Below, piece by piece: positions 7,686 through 16,134 of a DNA stretch of 34,333 nt. This DNA is from Stenotrophomonas sp. VV52 (GTDB lineage: Bacteria; Pseudomonadota; Gammaproteobacteria; Xanthomonadales; Xanthomonadaceae), in the NCBI RefSeq assembly GCF_002893095.1, contig NZ_PKQQ01000023.1, positions 1-34,333 on the forward strand. The letters are read 5' to 3'. The notes under the pieces were generated by a model, which was not told the DNA's origin, searched no databases, and worked only from the letters and a program-made list of their open reading frames with translations. The first letter of the stretch is position 1. Every line of letters begins with the position of its first letter. The position numbers and the translations under genes were made by a program.

Positions 7686-8957
7686 CTACGAACGTTGGTC
7701 CACATCTTCCAGAGTCAAATTAGATACGACGGCTCGAAGCGCCTTGCGATCAGCTTCGAAATCCATGGCCAATAGGCCGCGCTCCAACGCAATGCGGGCA
7801 TGCGCCTGTGATGCGACTCTAGTCGCTTCATTCGAGGACCCTGCCAACGCTACGAAGGCCTTCTGCAGCCGGATGTTGACCTCCAGCGAGCCGGCCGCAT
7901 CCCTGGAGATTGGTGTGAATGCATCCTCGAACATGTCGCGGACATCGAGGCACTGCACGTGCACACGCGGATAAAGCACATCACACGTCGCAGCGTCCCC
8001 AGTGTGGCTGGCCCATGCACAGAGCAGCCTGACACAGGTCCCGATGACGTCGATGCAGGTGCCAGGGTCGTTCACTGCAGGTGACATGGCTCGCTGGGCA
8101 ATTTCCGCAAGCACTACCAGCCCGAACCGTGGGTCATTCTCGATGGAGCGCGCGTCACTGAAGGAAATGGCTGAGATCACTTCACTCTGCACTTCCGGAA
8201 GTGGATTTCCCTCGATGGCTATCAAGGGACGGGCCGGAGTTGCGAACGTACCCGGCTGGCAGAGCAGATGAACGCGCAGATCATGTTCCTGTGCAATGCC
8301 GTCGATCCGGGCGACGTCCACATGTTCAACGTAGGCAACCTGATCGCCAACCAGCAGTACCGCCCCCTCCCCTACCGGGACAGCACTGGCTCCGCCGAGC
8401 CGAGGCTCCTCGGCGCGGCGCTTCATTGCCGCTTTGGTCGCCCGCTCCACCAGATCGATGGTTTCGCCAACGCGGCCAAAGCGTGAGAACTGCTCGATAG
8501 CCCTGAGCAACGTCACTGTGATGACAATGATGACCGCGATGGTTGCCCCGAACAGCACAAGCCGGCCGCTGTCCCCGTAGATGCCGGTGCTGAGCGCGAT
8601 GAGGCCCACGATCGAGAACAGGAAGGCACCAATGAAGGTGGCCAGCGCACCTTGGGCCCGGGTGTCTTCGATCAGCAGGCGGGCCGCGCGCGGGGTGGCG
8701 CTGCTGGACGCGGAGCCGTATGCCGAAACCATGGTGGACAGCGAGAAGGTGGTGACCGTCAGCATCGACGCGGCAAGTATGCCAAGAATGTTACCGACGG
8801 AATCGGCGCCGATCCGTGCAGCAAGGCCGGAGGGAATTAGGAACTTCAGGAACGCGCCGGCCAACGCTGTGATGATGCCCAGGGCGCCATACAGGGTGGA
8901 GCGGAACCACATCCGCTTTGTAACTTTGCTGGCTGCAAGCCTCAATCTGGTGAGCAC
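7686..8957 (-). CDS. DUF2254-family membrane protein
   Basis: A 423-aa protein with four hydrophobic segments in the N-terminal ~170 residues and a long soluble C-terminal part. The pattern 'ILAASMLTVTTFSLSTMV' and 'SPAVNDPGTCIDVI' is characteristic of the DUF2254 family of predicted membrane proteins, whose function is unknown. The start is GTG at 8957: AGGAAG lies 6 bases upstream and no ATG fits as well (the next Met is 15 codons in). It is convergent with the TauE gene and transcribed alone. It is not obviously connected to the sulfur operon. Confidence 0.8.
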   Translation of the reverse strand: MLTRLRLAASKVTKRMWFRSTLYGALGIITALAGAFLKFLIPSGLAARIGADSVGNILGILAASMLTVTTFSLSTMVSAYGSASSSATPRAARLLIEDTRAQGALATFIGAFLFSIVGLIALSTGIYGDSGRLVLFGATIAVIIVITVTLLRAIEQFSRFGRVGETIDLVERATKAAMKRRAEEPRLGGASAVPVGEGAVLLVGDQVAYVEHVDVARIDGIAQEHDLRVHLLCQPGTFATPARPLIAIEGNPLPEVQSEVISAISFSDARSIENDPRFGLVVLAEIAQRAMSPAVNDPGTCIDVIGTCVRLLCAWASHTGDAATCDVLYPRVHVQCLDVRDMFEDAFTPISRDAAGSLEVNIRLQKAFVALAGSSNEATRVASQAHARIALERGLLAMDFEADRKALRAVVSNLTLEDVDQRS

Positions 8958-9042
8958 GGGCTACTTCCTGGGCAGTTCGACCATCAATAGCACGGTCGGG
9001 TGCCGAGGCCACGTCAAAGGCAGGGTCATGCCCGGCCCAAGG

Positions 9043-9070
9043 CAGATGCCGCCCCTCCGGGCGGCATCTG
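9043..9070 (-). terminator. Hairpin terminator after betT
   Basis: A perfect 12-bp stem (CAGATGCCGCCC / GGGCGGCATCTG) with a 4-base loop, 10 bases beyond the betT stop on the minus strand. No U-run follows, so termination may be weak or the hairpin may protect the 3' end. Confidence 0.6.
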
Positions 9071-9080
9071 TGTACGGATT

Positions 9081-11060
9081 CTACGAGCGCACCTTGTCCA
9101 GGAACTGACGGTGGCGCTCGTACTGATCGAGCACATCGTGGATGAGCTGAACCTTGGTCCACCCCATGACGTCGTAGTCCTGCCCGCCCTCCCGCAGATA
9201 GACCTCCGCACGGTAATGACGGGTGCCCTCGCTGACCGGCCGACGGGGATCCTGCAGGGCGAACGTCGGCGGCTCATAGGGCTGGGGCCGTACGGAGTAG
9301 AAGAAGTCCATCTCCTCGCCATGGCCAACCTGTAGCCACGCACGACCATCCTCTCCCTTGGAGACCTGGACCGGCAGATCCTGCTTGCGAAGCTCAGCGG
9401 CAACCTCTTCCAATGCAGGAATGACGCGCTGCTCGATGAAGCCGGTCACCTCGATCTTCAACGGGTTGTGCGCCAGCAGGCGCAGGCGCGCCCGCCAATC
9501 CTCGCTGGTACCCGGCAGGATACGTGCCTCGCGCAGGATCGAGCGCTTGGTGGCATCCAGATGCATGGCCTTCAGCAGTCCCCAGCACATCAGGATCATG
9601 ACGATCGTAAATGGCAACGCGCTGGCAATGGTGGCAGCCTGCAACGATTCCAGCCCGCCAGCCACCAGCAATGCAATCGCCAGGCCGCCGACGAGCAGCG
9701 CCCAGAAGATCCGCTGCCAGACCGGCGATTCCTCCTCGCCTTTCGAGGTGAGCATGTCGATTACCAGGGCACCGGAGTCCGCTGAGGTTACGAAGAACAG
9801 CGCAACCAGGATGACCGCCAGCGAAGAGGTCAGCATGGTCAGCGGCAGGTGCTCCAGGAACTCGAAGAGCGCCATCGAGCTGTCGGTTGAGACCGCCTGC
9901 ACCAACTGCTGGATGCCCTCCGCCCGCACCATGTGCAACGCGGTGTTGCCGTAGATGGTCATCCACAGGAATGTGAAGCCAAGCGGTACGAGCAGCACCC
10001 CCACCACGAACTCACGGACGGTGCGTCCACGTGAGATGCGCGCGATGAACATGCCAACGAAGGGCGACCACGCAATCCACCAGCCCCAGTAGAACAGCGT
10101 CCAGCCACCCAGCCAACCCGTGGGTTCGTAGGCATAAAGGTTGAAGGTCATCGAGAACAGCTGGGAAACGTACATGCCGGTGTTCTGCACCAGCGCCTGC
10201 ATCAGGTGAACGGTAGGTCCACAGACCAGCACGAAGGCCAGCAGCGCCGCCGCCAGGATCATGTTGAGCTCGGACAACCTGCGTACGCCGCTGTCCAGGC
10301 CAGCCACGACCGATCCGGTGGCCACCAGTGTGATGACGGTGATCAAGCCAACCTGGGCGAGGGTACTGACCTCCAGGCCGAACAGGTAGTTCAGGCCGGC
10401 GTTGATCTGCATGACGCCCAGCCCCAGCGAGGTGGCGAGGCCGAAGATGGTACCCAGCGCGGCAAACGTGTCCACGGCATGTCCCAACGGGCCGTGGATA
10501 CGGTCGCCGATGAGCGGATACAGCGCGGAGCGGACACGCAGCGGGAGATTGTGTCGGTACGCAAAGTACGCCAGCGACAGCGCCACCACAGCGTAGATCG
10601 CCCATGCGTGGATGCCCCAGTGGAAGAAGGTGATGCGCATCGCCTGGCGGGCAGCGGCGGCCGACTCGGGCGAACCAACCGGCGGCGTGGCGTAGTGCAT
10701 GATGGGCTCGGCAACGCCGAAGAACATCAGACCGATGCCCATGCCGGCAGCGAACAACATGGCGAACCAGGAGCCGTAGCTGTAGTCCGGCGTACTGTGG
10801 TCAGGGCCGAGCTTGATGCGGCCGTAACTGCTGATGGCGACGCCGACAACGAAGACCAGGAAGCCGGCTACTGCAAGGATGGTGAACCAACCTGCATCAT
10901 TGGCAGCCCATGACTTGGCCGCGGTGAACCACCGCGTGGCCATTTCGGGCGCGAAGGTGGCAAGCGCGAGCAGCGCGATGACGATGGCTGCCGTGGGAAT
11001 GAACACCTGCGGAAGGATCCGCTGGCGAACGGGGGGATGTTGCGGAGCCGTGCTCTGCAT
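9081..11060 (-). CDS. betT: BCCT-family transporter, BetT-type choline/betaine uptake
   Basis: A 659-aa secondary transporter with 12 expected membrane segments. The BCCT signatures are clear: 'AAGMGIGLMFFGVAEP' early and the tryptophan-rich 'WGWWIAWSPFVGMFIARISRGR' in the middle. The soluble C-terminal extension of ~150 residues is typical of BetT, in which it takes part in osmotic sensing; shorter BCCT members lack it. The likely substrate is choline or a betaine driven by the proton motive force. GGAGG lies 6 bases before the ATG. The porin gene directly upstream ends 51 bases before this start on the same strand, so a porin-transporter operon is likely. No betaine synthesis genes (betA, betB, betI) are seen in the window. 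Confidence 0.9.
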   Translation of the reverse strand: MQSTAPQHPPVRQRILPQVFIPTAAIVIALLALATFAPEMATRWFTAAKSWAANDAGWFTILAVAGFLVFVVGVAISSYGRIKLGPDHSTPDYSYGSWFAMLFAAGMGIGLMFFGVAEPIMHYATPPVGSPESAAAARQAMRITFFHWGIHAWAIYAVVALSLAYFAYRHNLPLRVRSALYPLIGDRIHGPLGHAVDTFAALGTIFGLATSLGLGVMQINAGLNYLFGLEVSTLAQVGLITVITLVATGSVVAGLDSGVRRLSELNMILAAALLAFVLVCGPTVHLMQALVQNTGMYVSQLFSMTFNLYAYEPTGWLGGWTLFYWGWWIAWSPFVGMFIARISRGRTVREFVVGVLLVPLGFTFLWMTIYGNTALHMVRAEGIQQLVQAVSTDSSMALFEFLEHLPLTMLTSSLAVILVALFFVTSADSGALVIDMLTSKGEEESPVWQRIFWALLVGGLAIALLVAGGLESLQAATIASALPFTIVMILMCWGLLKAMHLDATKRSILREARILPGTSEDWRARLRLLAHNPLKIEVTGFIEQRVIPALEEVAAELRKQDLPVQVSKGEDGRAWLQVGHGEEMDFFYSVRPQPYEPPTFALQDPRRPVSEGTRHYRAEVYLREGGQDYDVMGWTKVQLIHDVLDQYERHRQFLDKVRS

Positions 11061-11111
11061 GGATACCTCCGTGTTATTGGGTGGAAGAACCTGCGGCTTG
11101 CGCGAGGCCGA

Positions 11112-12209
11112 TCAGAAGTAGAAGCCGATATTGAGGTTCAGCCGCGAATGCCAGCTGGAAGGGCCTCCTTCGTCGATGCCGATACCATCACCACCAGCAA
11201 ACCACATGTTGCGGCCAGCGATCCAGTCGACATAGGTGAGCAAGATGCCTTTCTGCAGGCTGCAACCGGTCACGTTCTGCCACGAATCACGAAGGCCCGC
11301 GCGGTGCCCGACCGGGCGGGTCATGCTGAGGTTGTTATAGCAGGTGATGTCATCCAGCCAGCCCTTCTGGCCGAACGAATAGGCGATGTTGGCGCTTGGC
11401 ACATCCGCCTGCGCTGCAACCTGGAAGGGGGATTGGAACGCCGACATTGCGATGCGATCTCCGGGCACGTCATACCGGTACCGCGCCCACTGCAGCTGCG
11501 CGGTCCAACCATCGCGCTGCCACTGTGCATGGAGGGCCGCGCCCTGATGACCGTAGTGACGCCGTGTCTGAGTGTTCTGCACCTTGCCAGCAAACGCTGA
11601 TGCGCCCAGCAACAGTTCGCCGCCGCCCCAGTCGCGCGCGCTCTCCACGCGTGCATGCAGTCGTTGCCGCTCGCGATACGGCAACGCCTCGGTCTGCGCG
11701 ACATCAAAGGAGTAGCGATCGTAGCGAGCCCCGGACCCGTATTCGTCTCCGGAGAACCAGCCAAGATGCCAAGTTGTGCTGCCGCTGCGGTGAATCACCA
11801 CAAGGCCCGGATCGTAATCATCCTCGATGCCCAGGTAGTAGCCGGAGCCGAACCAGAAACTCTGCGAAACGGTGGGGAGCAGCCCGAACGGGACTTGCTG
11901 GATACCTGCCTTGAGCTGGGTAGCATCGGAGAACTGCCAGCCCGCGTAGGCGTGATGCACGGCGTCGAAACCATCGTACCAGCGGTACTGGGCAGAGAAG
12001 GAAAACGGTCCGGTTCCAGCATCAAGATCTGCACGCATCAGTTCAAGCTGCAGGCGGCTGGTCGGCCCGTAGTCGAGCCAGCCATAGTTGAACCTGACGG
12101 CGCCTCCTGGATCAAAGTAAGGATCTCTATGGAGGTTATCCTCAGAAGCATCTGCGGCCAGCGAAGTTCCCACCAACGCGGCAGCGACAATGAAGGGAAT
12201 TGATCTCAC
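11112..12209 (-). CDS. Outer-membrane beta-barrel porin-like protein
   Basis: A 365-aa exported protein. Residues 1 to ~22 form a signal peptide ('FIVAAALVGTSLAADAS'). The remainder is rich in alternating aromatic strands, such as 'SFSAQYRWYDGF' and 'TAQLQWARYRYDV', and the chain ends in Phe ('NIGFYF'), the usual outer-membrane-protein assembly signal. Two cysteines near the C-terminus may form a disulfide. The start is GTG at 12209, with a GGGAGG sequence unusually far (about 14 bases) upstream, so the exact start is less certain. Its position directly ahead of betT suggests it lets choline or a related quaternary amine cross the outer membrane; that is inference. Confidence 0.8.
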   Translation of the reverse strand: MRSIPFIVAAALVGTSLAADASEDNLHRDPYFDPGGAVRFNYGWLDYGPTSRLQLELMRADLDAGTGPFSFSAQYRWYDGFDAVHHAYAGWQFSDATQLKAGIQQVPFGLLPTVSQSFWFGSGYYLGIEDDYDPGLVVIHRSGSTTWHLGWFSGDEYGSGARYDRYSFDVAQTEALPYRERQRLHARVESARDWGGGELLLGASAFAGKVQNTQTRRHYGHQGAALHAQWQRDGWTAQLQWARYRYDVPGDRIAMSAFQSPFQVAAQADVPSANIAYSFGQKGWLDDITCYNNLSMTRPVGHRAGLRDSWQNVTGCSLQKGILLTYVDWIAGRNMWFAGGDGIGIDEGGPSSWHSRLNLNIGFYF

Positions 12210-12506
12210 GGTTGTGCGCGTTGCCTCCCTGATCTGCTACGGAAAGCGCTTGAGTCTAACGTCGATTCATCCATTGCCTCAAACAGGCGATCTCAAAGAA
12301 CTCCTGGCGACGCCACAGCAATCACTCACGGCCCGTCTTTAGTCCTCAGGTCCATATACCACGCGAAAGTCACGTGCAGCGAGAGAGTAGCTAACACGAT
12401 CCACTTTAGTAGTCGATCCTGTGATTGAGCGACTCATAGTGGATATGGAGTGACACGCAATGTCATTTGAGAATAGGCTAGGGCCTCGACACCGGGGGAA
12501 GAATTC
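12210..12506. promoter_or_regulatory. Divergent control region between the porin and H-NS-like genes
   Basis: The region should hold promoters for both divergent genes. A long imperfect inverted repeat pairs 12399-12415 (ATCCACTTTAGTAGTCG) with 12430-12444 (CGACTCATAGTGGAT). A second smaller one, TGACA-5 nt-TGTCA, follows at about 12452-12466, just ahead of the H-NS-like gene. These could be operator sites or the stem of a leader RNA. The chromosome/island boundary probably falls in or near this stretch. Confidence 0.4.
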
Positions 12507-12875
12507 ATGACTATTGATATCAGCGGCCTTTCGGCCAAGGAACTTCGCTCACTGATTGCTCAGGCGGAGAAGCAGCAGTCTAAAGTGCTGTCACGCCCTA
12601 AGGCCACAGCGATGCGCGCCAAGATCAATAAGTACGTCAAAGATCATGGCTACACGATAGAAGAGCTCTACGGCGCTTCAGTGATCGCGCCCTCCGAAGC
12701 CGCCAAGAAGCGAGGCGATCGGAGGTCTGCTAAATCGACAGTGCCCAAGATCGCTCCCAAGTACCGTAATCCTGCAGTGCGCGGCCAGACGTGGTCCGGT
12801 CGAGGGCGGCAACCGCGATGGATAGCCGAGCTGGTAGCAAGCGGAAAATCACTGAATGACTTTCTGATCAAGTAG
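12507..12875 (+). CDS. H-NS-family nucleoid protein
   Basis: A 122-aa protein with the two-part H-NS layout. Residues ~7-50 form a charged helical oligomerisation region. The C-terminal DNA-binding domain at ~85-107 contains 'KYRNPAVRGQTWSGRGRQPRWI', whose 'TWSGRGRQPRW' is the hallmark AT-hook-like loop of the H-NS/MvaT-like Xanthomonadaceae and Burkholderia proteins. GGGGGAAG precedes the ATG at 5-6 bases. H-NS paralogues carried on islands often silence foreign DNA, and this one sits at the edge of an accessory region with a transposition module, which fits. It may equally be a core gene; sequence alone does not decide. Confidence 0.85.
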   Translation: MTIDISGLSAKELRSLIAQAEKQQSKVLSRPKATAMRAKINKYVKDHGYTIEELYGASVIAPSEAAKKRGDRRSAKSTVPKIAPKYRNPAVRGQTWSGRGRQPRWIAELVASGKSLNDFLIK

Positions 12876-13079
12876 TGACAATGGGGCAGGCGTACACCGG
12901 TACCGCAGCCGGTCCTGAGAATCACTAGTCATCAGATCGAACAGGATGCTGGTGCGCGGAATGCCCTGCCAGGTAGGCGATCAAAGATTGGAGCTAGTCG
13001 CAGTTGATGTGACAGCGGGCGAACAGCAGGCGCTCCCCTTGCCTTTGGAGAGTGCGCTCAGGCAGCAATGATTGCAGTA

Positions 13080-13117
13080 TCCGCTTCTGGCCTTGGATTC
13101 AACCGATCGACGCAACA
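13080..13117 (+). repeat. IS30-family left inverted repeat
   Basis: A 38-bp terminal repeat. It pairs with the repeat at 14295-14332 with six mismatches, grouped at positions 14-15, 23-25 and 32 from the tip. Confidence 0.85.
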
Positions 13118-14259
13118 GTTTGTCGATATCGCTCTGCCGGTGTTTCGTACCCCAGCGTCTTACGTGGCCGTTCGTTGAGCTGGCGCGCCACGGCATCCAG
13201 CTTCGCCTGCGTGACATCGGCCAGATTGATCCCCTTCGGGAAGTACTGCCGTAGTAGGCCGTTGGTGTTCTCGTTGGTGCCGCGCTGCCAGGGATGATGC
13301 GGATCGCAGAAGTAGACCTGGATGTCGGTGGCCAAGGTGAAGCGGCGGTGTCCTGCCATCTCCTTGCCCCGATCCCAGGTCAGCGACCGGTACAGCTGCT
13401 TCGGCAGGCGGCGCGCGTTCTTGATCAGTGCATTGACCACGGTCTCGGTGTCCTTGCCTGCCACCTTCACCAACATCAGATAGCGGGTCTGCCGCTCCAC
13501 CAGCGTGGCGATCTGACTGTTCCGGTCACCGAACAGCAGGTCGCCTTCCCAGTGTCCCGGCACAGCCCGATCTTCGGCGCTGGCTGGCCGTTCGCTGATC
13601 GAGACGGTGTCGGTGATCCGGCCGTGGTTCTCTGTCTTCTGGGTGTGGTGTCGTGAACGACGCATCGCCCGCGTGCGCCTCAGATGCGCGAGCAGTTCCT
13701 GTTTCAAGGCGCCATGCGACTGGATGTAGAGCGTGCGATAGATGGTCTCGTGGGACACCTGACGGCTCGCATCATCGGGATAGGTGCGTTTAAGCCAGCC
13801 GGCCACCTGCTCAGGCGACCACTGTCGCTGGATTTTCTCTGCCACACGAGCGGCCAAGGCTCGATGCAGCGCCAGCTTACAGGGCTTGGGACGCCGCGCT
13901 CGGTCCCAGGCGGCATGGTCGGCTTGGCTGGCGCGGTAGCCCTCAGGGCCCTCATTGCGGCCGACTTCTCGGCTCACCGTGGAAGGCGCCCGCCCGAGCG
14001 ATGCGGCGATCGCACGGATCGAGCGCCCCGCCGCCAGCCCACGGGAGATCTCCTCACGCTCGGCCAAGCTCAGCACCCTCGGAGATCGTCGCCGCACCGG
14101 CGGACGAATCCCGCCATGCTCGGCCAGGATGTTCCGCACCGAACTATGGTGCCGATCGAACAAGGATGCGATCTGGTGCAGCGACTCGCCCTGCTGCCAG
14201 CGATCCCACATCAGTGCCTTCTGGGTGTCGGTGTAGTAGATCCTCTTCCTGCGCTTCAT
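13099..14259 (-). CDS. IS30-family transposase
   Basis: A 386-aa DDE transposase, about the usual IS30 length. An N-terminal HTH region (~residues 10-95, with 'SLHQIASLFDRHHSSV' and 'RSIRAIAASLGRAPSTVSREV') is followed by the catalytic core. That core carries 'GHWEGDLLFGD', 'SLTWDRGKEMAGH' and 'PWQRGTNENTNGLLRQYFPKG', which supply the D, D and E residues. The ATG at 14259 starts the conserved 'MKRRKRIYY' leader; the longer frame to 14508 would run through the terminal repeat and is not used. The stop lies inside the left inverted repeat, as is common in the family. The gene is intact, so the element may be active. Confidence 0.92.
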   Translation of the reverse strand: MKRRKRIYYTDTQKALMWDRWQQGESLHQIASLFDRHHSSVRNILAEHGGIRPPVRRRSPRVLSLAEREEISRGLAAGRSIRAIAASLGRAPSTVSREVGRNEGPEGYRASQADHAAWDRARRPKPCKLALHRALAARVAEKIQRQWSPEQVAGWLKRTYPDDASRQVSHETIYRTLYIQSHGALKQELLAHLRRTRAMRRSRHHTQKTENHGRITDTVSISERPASAEDRAVPGHWEGDLLFGDRNSQIATLVERQTRYLMLVKVAGKDTETVVNALIKNARRLPKQLYRSLTWDRGKEMAGHRRFTLATDIQVYFCDPHHPWQRGTNENTNGLLRQYFPKGINLADVTQAKLDAVARQLNERPRKTLGYETPAERYRQTVASIG

Positions 14260-14294
14260 CTGCAACACTCCCGCTGCCTGTGCAGCTATCCGTG

Positions 14295-14332
14295 TGTTGC
14301 TTCGATCATATGAATCCGCGGCCAGAAGCGGA
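14295..14332 (-). repeat. IS30-family right inverted repeat
   Basis: Partner of the 38-bp repeat at 13080-13117. Its outer end reads CCAGAAGCGGA on the plus strand. Confidence 0.85.
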
Positions 14333-14565
14333 CTTGGATCAGGGCCAATGCGGCCGGGATAGCTTCGGGCCGCTGCGATCCTAGGCAACTCGGTCACTTC
14401 ACCAGGTTCCAAGAGACGCCGGCGTCGAGCGGTACAGCCTACCAGAGTCGCCGAAAGTAACGGTGTTAGGTCAAAATTGCGTCGGATCCGAAGGATTAGA
14501 GCCCTCATGGCAAACCCTCGTCATATGAACTTTCGCTAGAATCAGCTAAACCTCCGGGGGCAGAA

Positions 14566-14766
14566 ATGGCCAATAGAACTCAGCTTCGCCAAGCACTCAT
14601 TGAAGCTCAGGCTTCTCTGCGCTTGGAGGGCCTGCCCATCGGAGATCGTGATGATGACATCTATGCCGCAGCCATTGATGGTTCGCTCAGTGGACCGTTG
14701 CGCGACCTGGTCTTGAAGCGTATTCGCACTGAGTTGGGACTGGCTCACGAGACGAATGAAAGTTGA
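14566..14766 (+). CDS. Small VbhA-like protein (possible orphan antitoxin)
   Basis: A 66-aa protein. 'RQALIEAQASLRLEGLPIGD' followed by a short acidic linker and 'AAIDGSLSGPLRDLVLKRI' resembles the compact helical antitoxin VbhA. In that family an 'A-S-x-R-L-E-G-L' helix masks the ATP site of a Fic-domain toxin. No Fic gene is visible nearby: the next gene is TniQ on the opposite strand. A TAGAAT sequence about 30 bases upstream could be a -10 element; the ribosome site (CCGGGGGCAG) is unremarkable. If not an antitoxin, it is an unassigned small protein of the island. Confidence 0.55.
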   Translation: MANRTQLRQALIEAQASLRLEGLPIGDRDDDIYAAAIDGSLSGPLRDLVLKRIRTELGLAHETNES

Positions 14767-14781
14767 CAGAGGCCGCGAGGG

Positions 14782-16134
14782 CTAGGCGACGCTATGTGGT
14801 CGCCGGCCACCAGACCGCTGTTTTCGCAAGCGGTTCTCACTTAGCGCCTTCAGCACGTTTCGTGCTCCGAGCATCACCGAGAATCCCACATCCAGCGACA
14901 CATTGCATCGCTGGCCGATTTGCTTGGCTGCCTGCTGAAGTTTGCGGTGGGATCCCACTTGGTCTACATCTCCTTCAACCATCTGTAGCGCAAGATCCAT
15001 TGCCCTGTTCAAGTGAACTCTTTGACTGTACGGACCTTGCTCTTCGTATCTCAATTTGTACTCCTCGTAGACGTCAAGGTGCATCTCTCTTAGCAACTGC
15101 CTATTGAGCCTGAAGCGTCTAAGTACAACTTTCATCTGCGGTACATAGTGGTCTTTCTCGGATGACTTCAGAACATCTGAAAAGCATTTGGCACATCGCT
15201 CAAGCCGCTCCGCGTGCCTCCCAACAGGTAGCTTTAACGTTGCATAGCTAAACCAAAGATCCAACAGCGGCTCGGAAGCCGCCGCATCTGGGCTTAGCAA
15301 GATGTCGCGTGCTGAGATGGACTGGAGAGCGCAGAGATTGACAATGGCACGAATGGTCGTCCGACCCCTGGTCAAGTTCTTGGTGGCGCGGTAGAACTCC
15401 GCCTTGAGAGCGTTAGGATACGCGCGCCTCATCGGATGTCCGTCAACGAGCAGTTTCACGAATCGAACATAGTTTTCGAATGGAATCTGGGGTTGTGAGG
15501 GCGTCGCGCAAAGCTCGATTATGGACGCAAGCTGCTGCTGACCCCATGCCTCGTCGCCAGTAATCGCTGCGGCGACACCATCACCGGAAAGCGATTGCTT
15601 GCATTTGTGGCATCTTCTACGCCGCTGGTAGTCTGTTGAGCTCGGCTGGTCCGCGCCACACCTTGTACAGGTGGTTTCGAGCTTGCATTTATGCTGGTCA
15701 CACTCAGCTTGAATGTCGACGATCCACGATAGCGGCTCATATGAGAGATCATCGTCCCAATCGCGGTAGCACACTGGGCACCAGCGGCGGCGCGTTGTGT
15801 CTCGGCCTCCTCCGTAGGTGGCCAGTACGTCCTCCAAAACCCAGAATGTGCCGCACTGCAGGTCGTCCTGGGCGGTCAGCATCTTGAGCGTGCTGATACG
15901 GTGACTGAAGTCACGGCTGGGACCGCAATACTTGCCCGAGCCCATGACTTGTCCTCTACGCCCACCATCAATAGCTGGACCGACTATCGACATCATATTG
16001 GCCATGGTCACGCCGACTGTCCACGCTTGCCGTAGAACGTAGTGCTCCAAGGATTCAACTCGCGACGTTCCCACACCCTTCAATTGAAGTGGAGGCAAGG
16101 ACGACCAGGTAAATCGCTGAGTACTAGACTTCAC
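14782..16134 (-). CDS. tniQ: TniQ/TnsD-family target-selection protein
   Basis: A 450-aa protein. The N-terminal TniQ domain begins 'SSLPPLQLKGVGTSRVESLEHYVLRQAW'. It is followed by zinc-binding clusters: CPVC at residues 119-122, C145/H148, CTRC at 156-159 and CHKC at 175-178. A helical C-terminal half of ~250 residues follows and ends in a basic tail. TniQ/TnsD proteins bind the attachment site and recruit TnsC. The size exceeds the short CAST-type TniQ and resembles TnsD-like proteins that recognise a specific DNA site themselves. The start is GTG at 16134, with GGGGAGG 6 bases upstream; this overlaps the preceding ATPase gene by 11 bases. An ATG five codons earlier and the longer frame to 16251 lack a ribosome site. 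The DNA target is not evident. Confidence 0.85.
   Translation of the reverse strand: MKSSTQRFTWSSLPPLQLKGVGTSRVESLEHYVLRQAWTVGVTMANMMSIVGPAIDGGRRGQVMGSGKYCGPSRDFSHRISTLKMLTAQDDLQCGTFWVLEDVLATYGGGRDTTRRRWCPVCYRDWDDDLSYEPLSWIVDIQAECDQHKCKLETTCTRCGADQPSSTDYQRRRRCHKCKQSLSGDGVAAAITGDEAWGQQQLASIIELCATPSQPQIPFENYVRFVKLLVDGHPMRRAYPNALKAEFYRATKNLTRGRTTIRAIVNLCALQSISARDILLSPDAAASEPLLDLWFSYATLKLPVGRHAERLERCAKCFSDVLKSSEKDHYVPQMKVVLRRFRLNRQLLREMHLDVYEEYKLRYEEQGPYSQRVHLNRAMDLALQMVEGDVDQVGSHRKLQQAAKQIGQRCNVSLDVGFSVMLGARNVLKALSENRLRKQRSGGRRPHSVA

Larger units (their letters stand above)
13080..14332 (-). mobile_element. IS30-family insertion sequence, complete
   Basis: A ~1.25-kb element bounded by 38-bp imperfect inverted repeats (32 of 38 positions match) that start TCCGCTTCTGGCC, enclosing one full-length IS30-type transposase on the minus strand. 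The flanking 3 bases are GTA on the left and CTT on the right, so no short target-site duplication is visible. It may have been lost by recombination between copies of the element. The insertion lies between the H-NS-like gene and the transposition module. Confidence 0.88.

Noticed and set aside
14260..14508. N-terminal extension of the IS30 transposase frame
   Set aside because: It runs through the right terminal repeat and into flanking DNA; the conserved transposase starts at the ATG at 14259.
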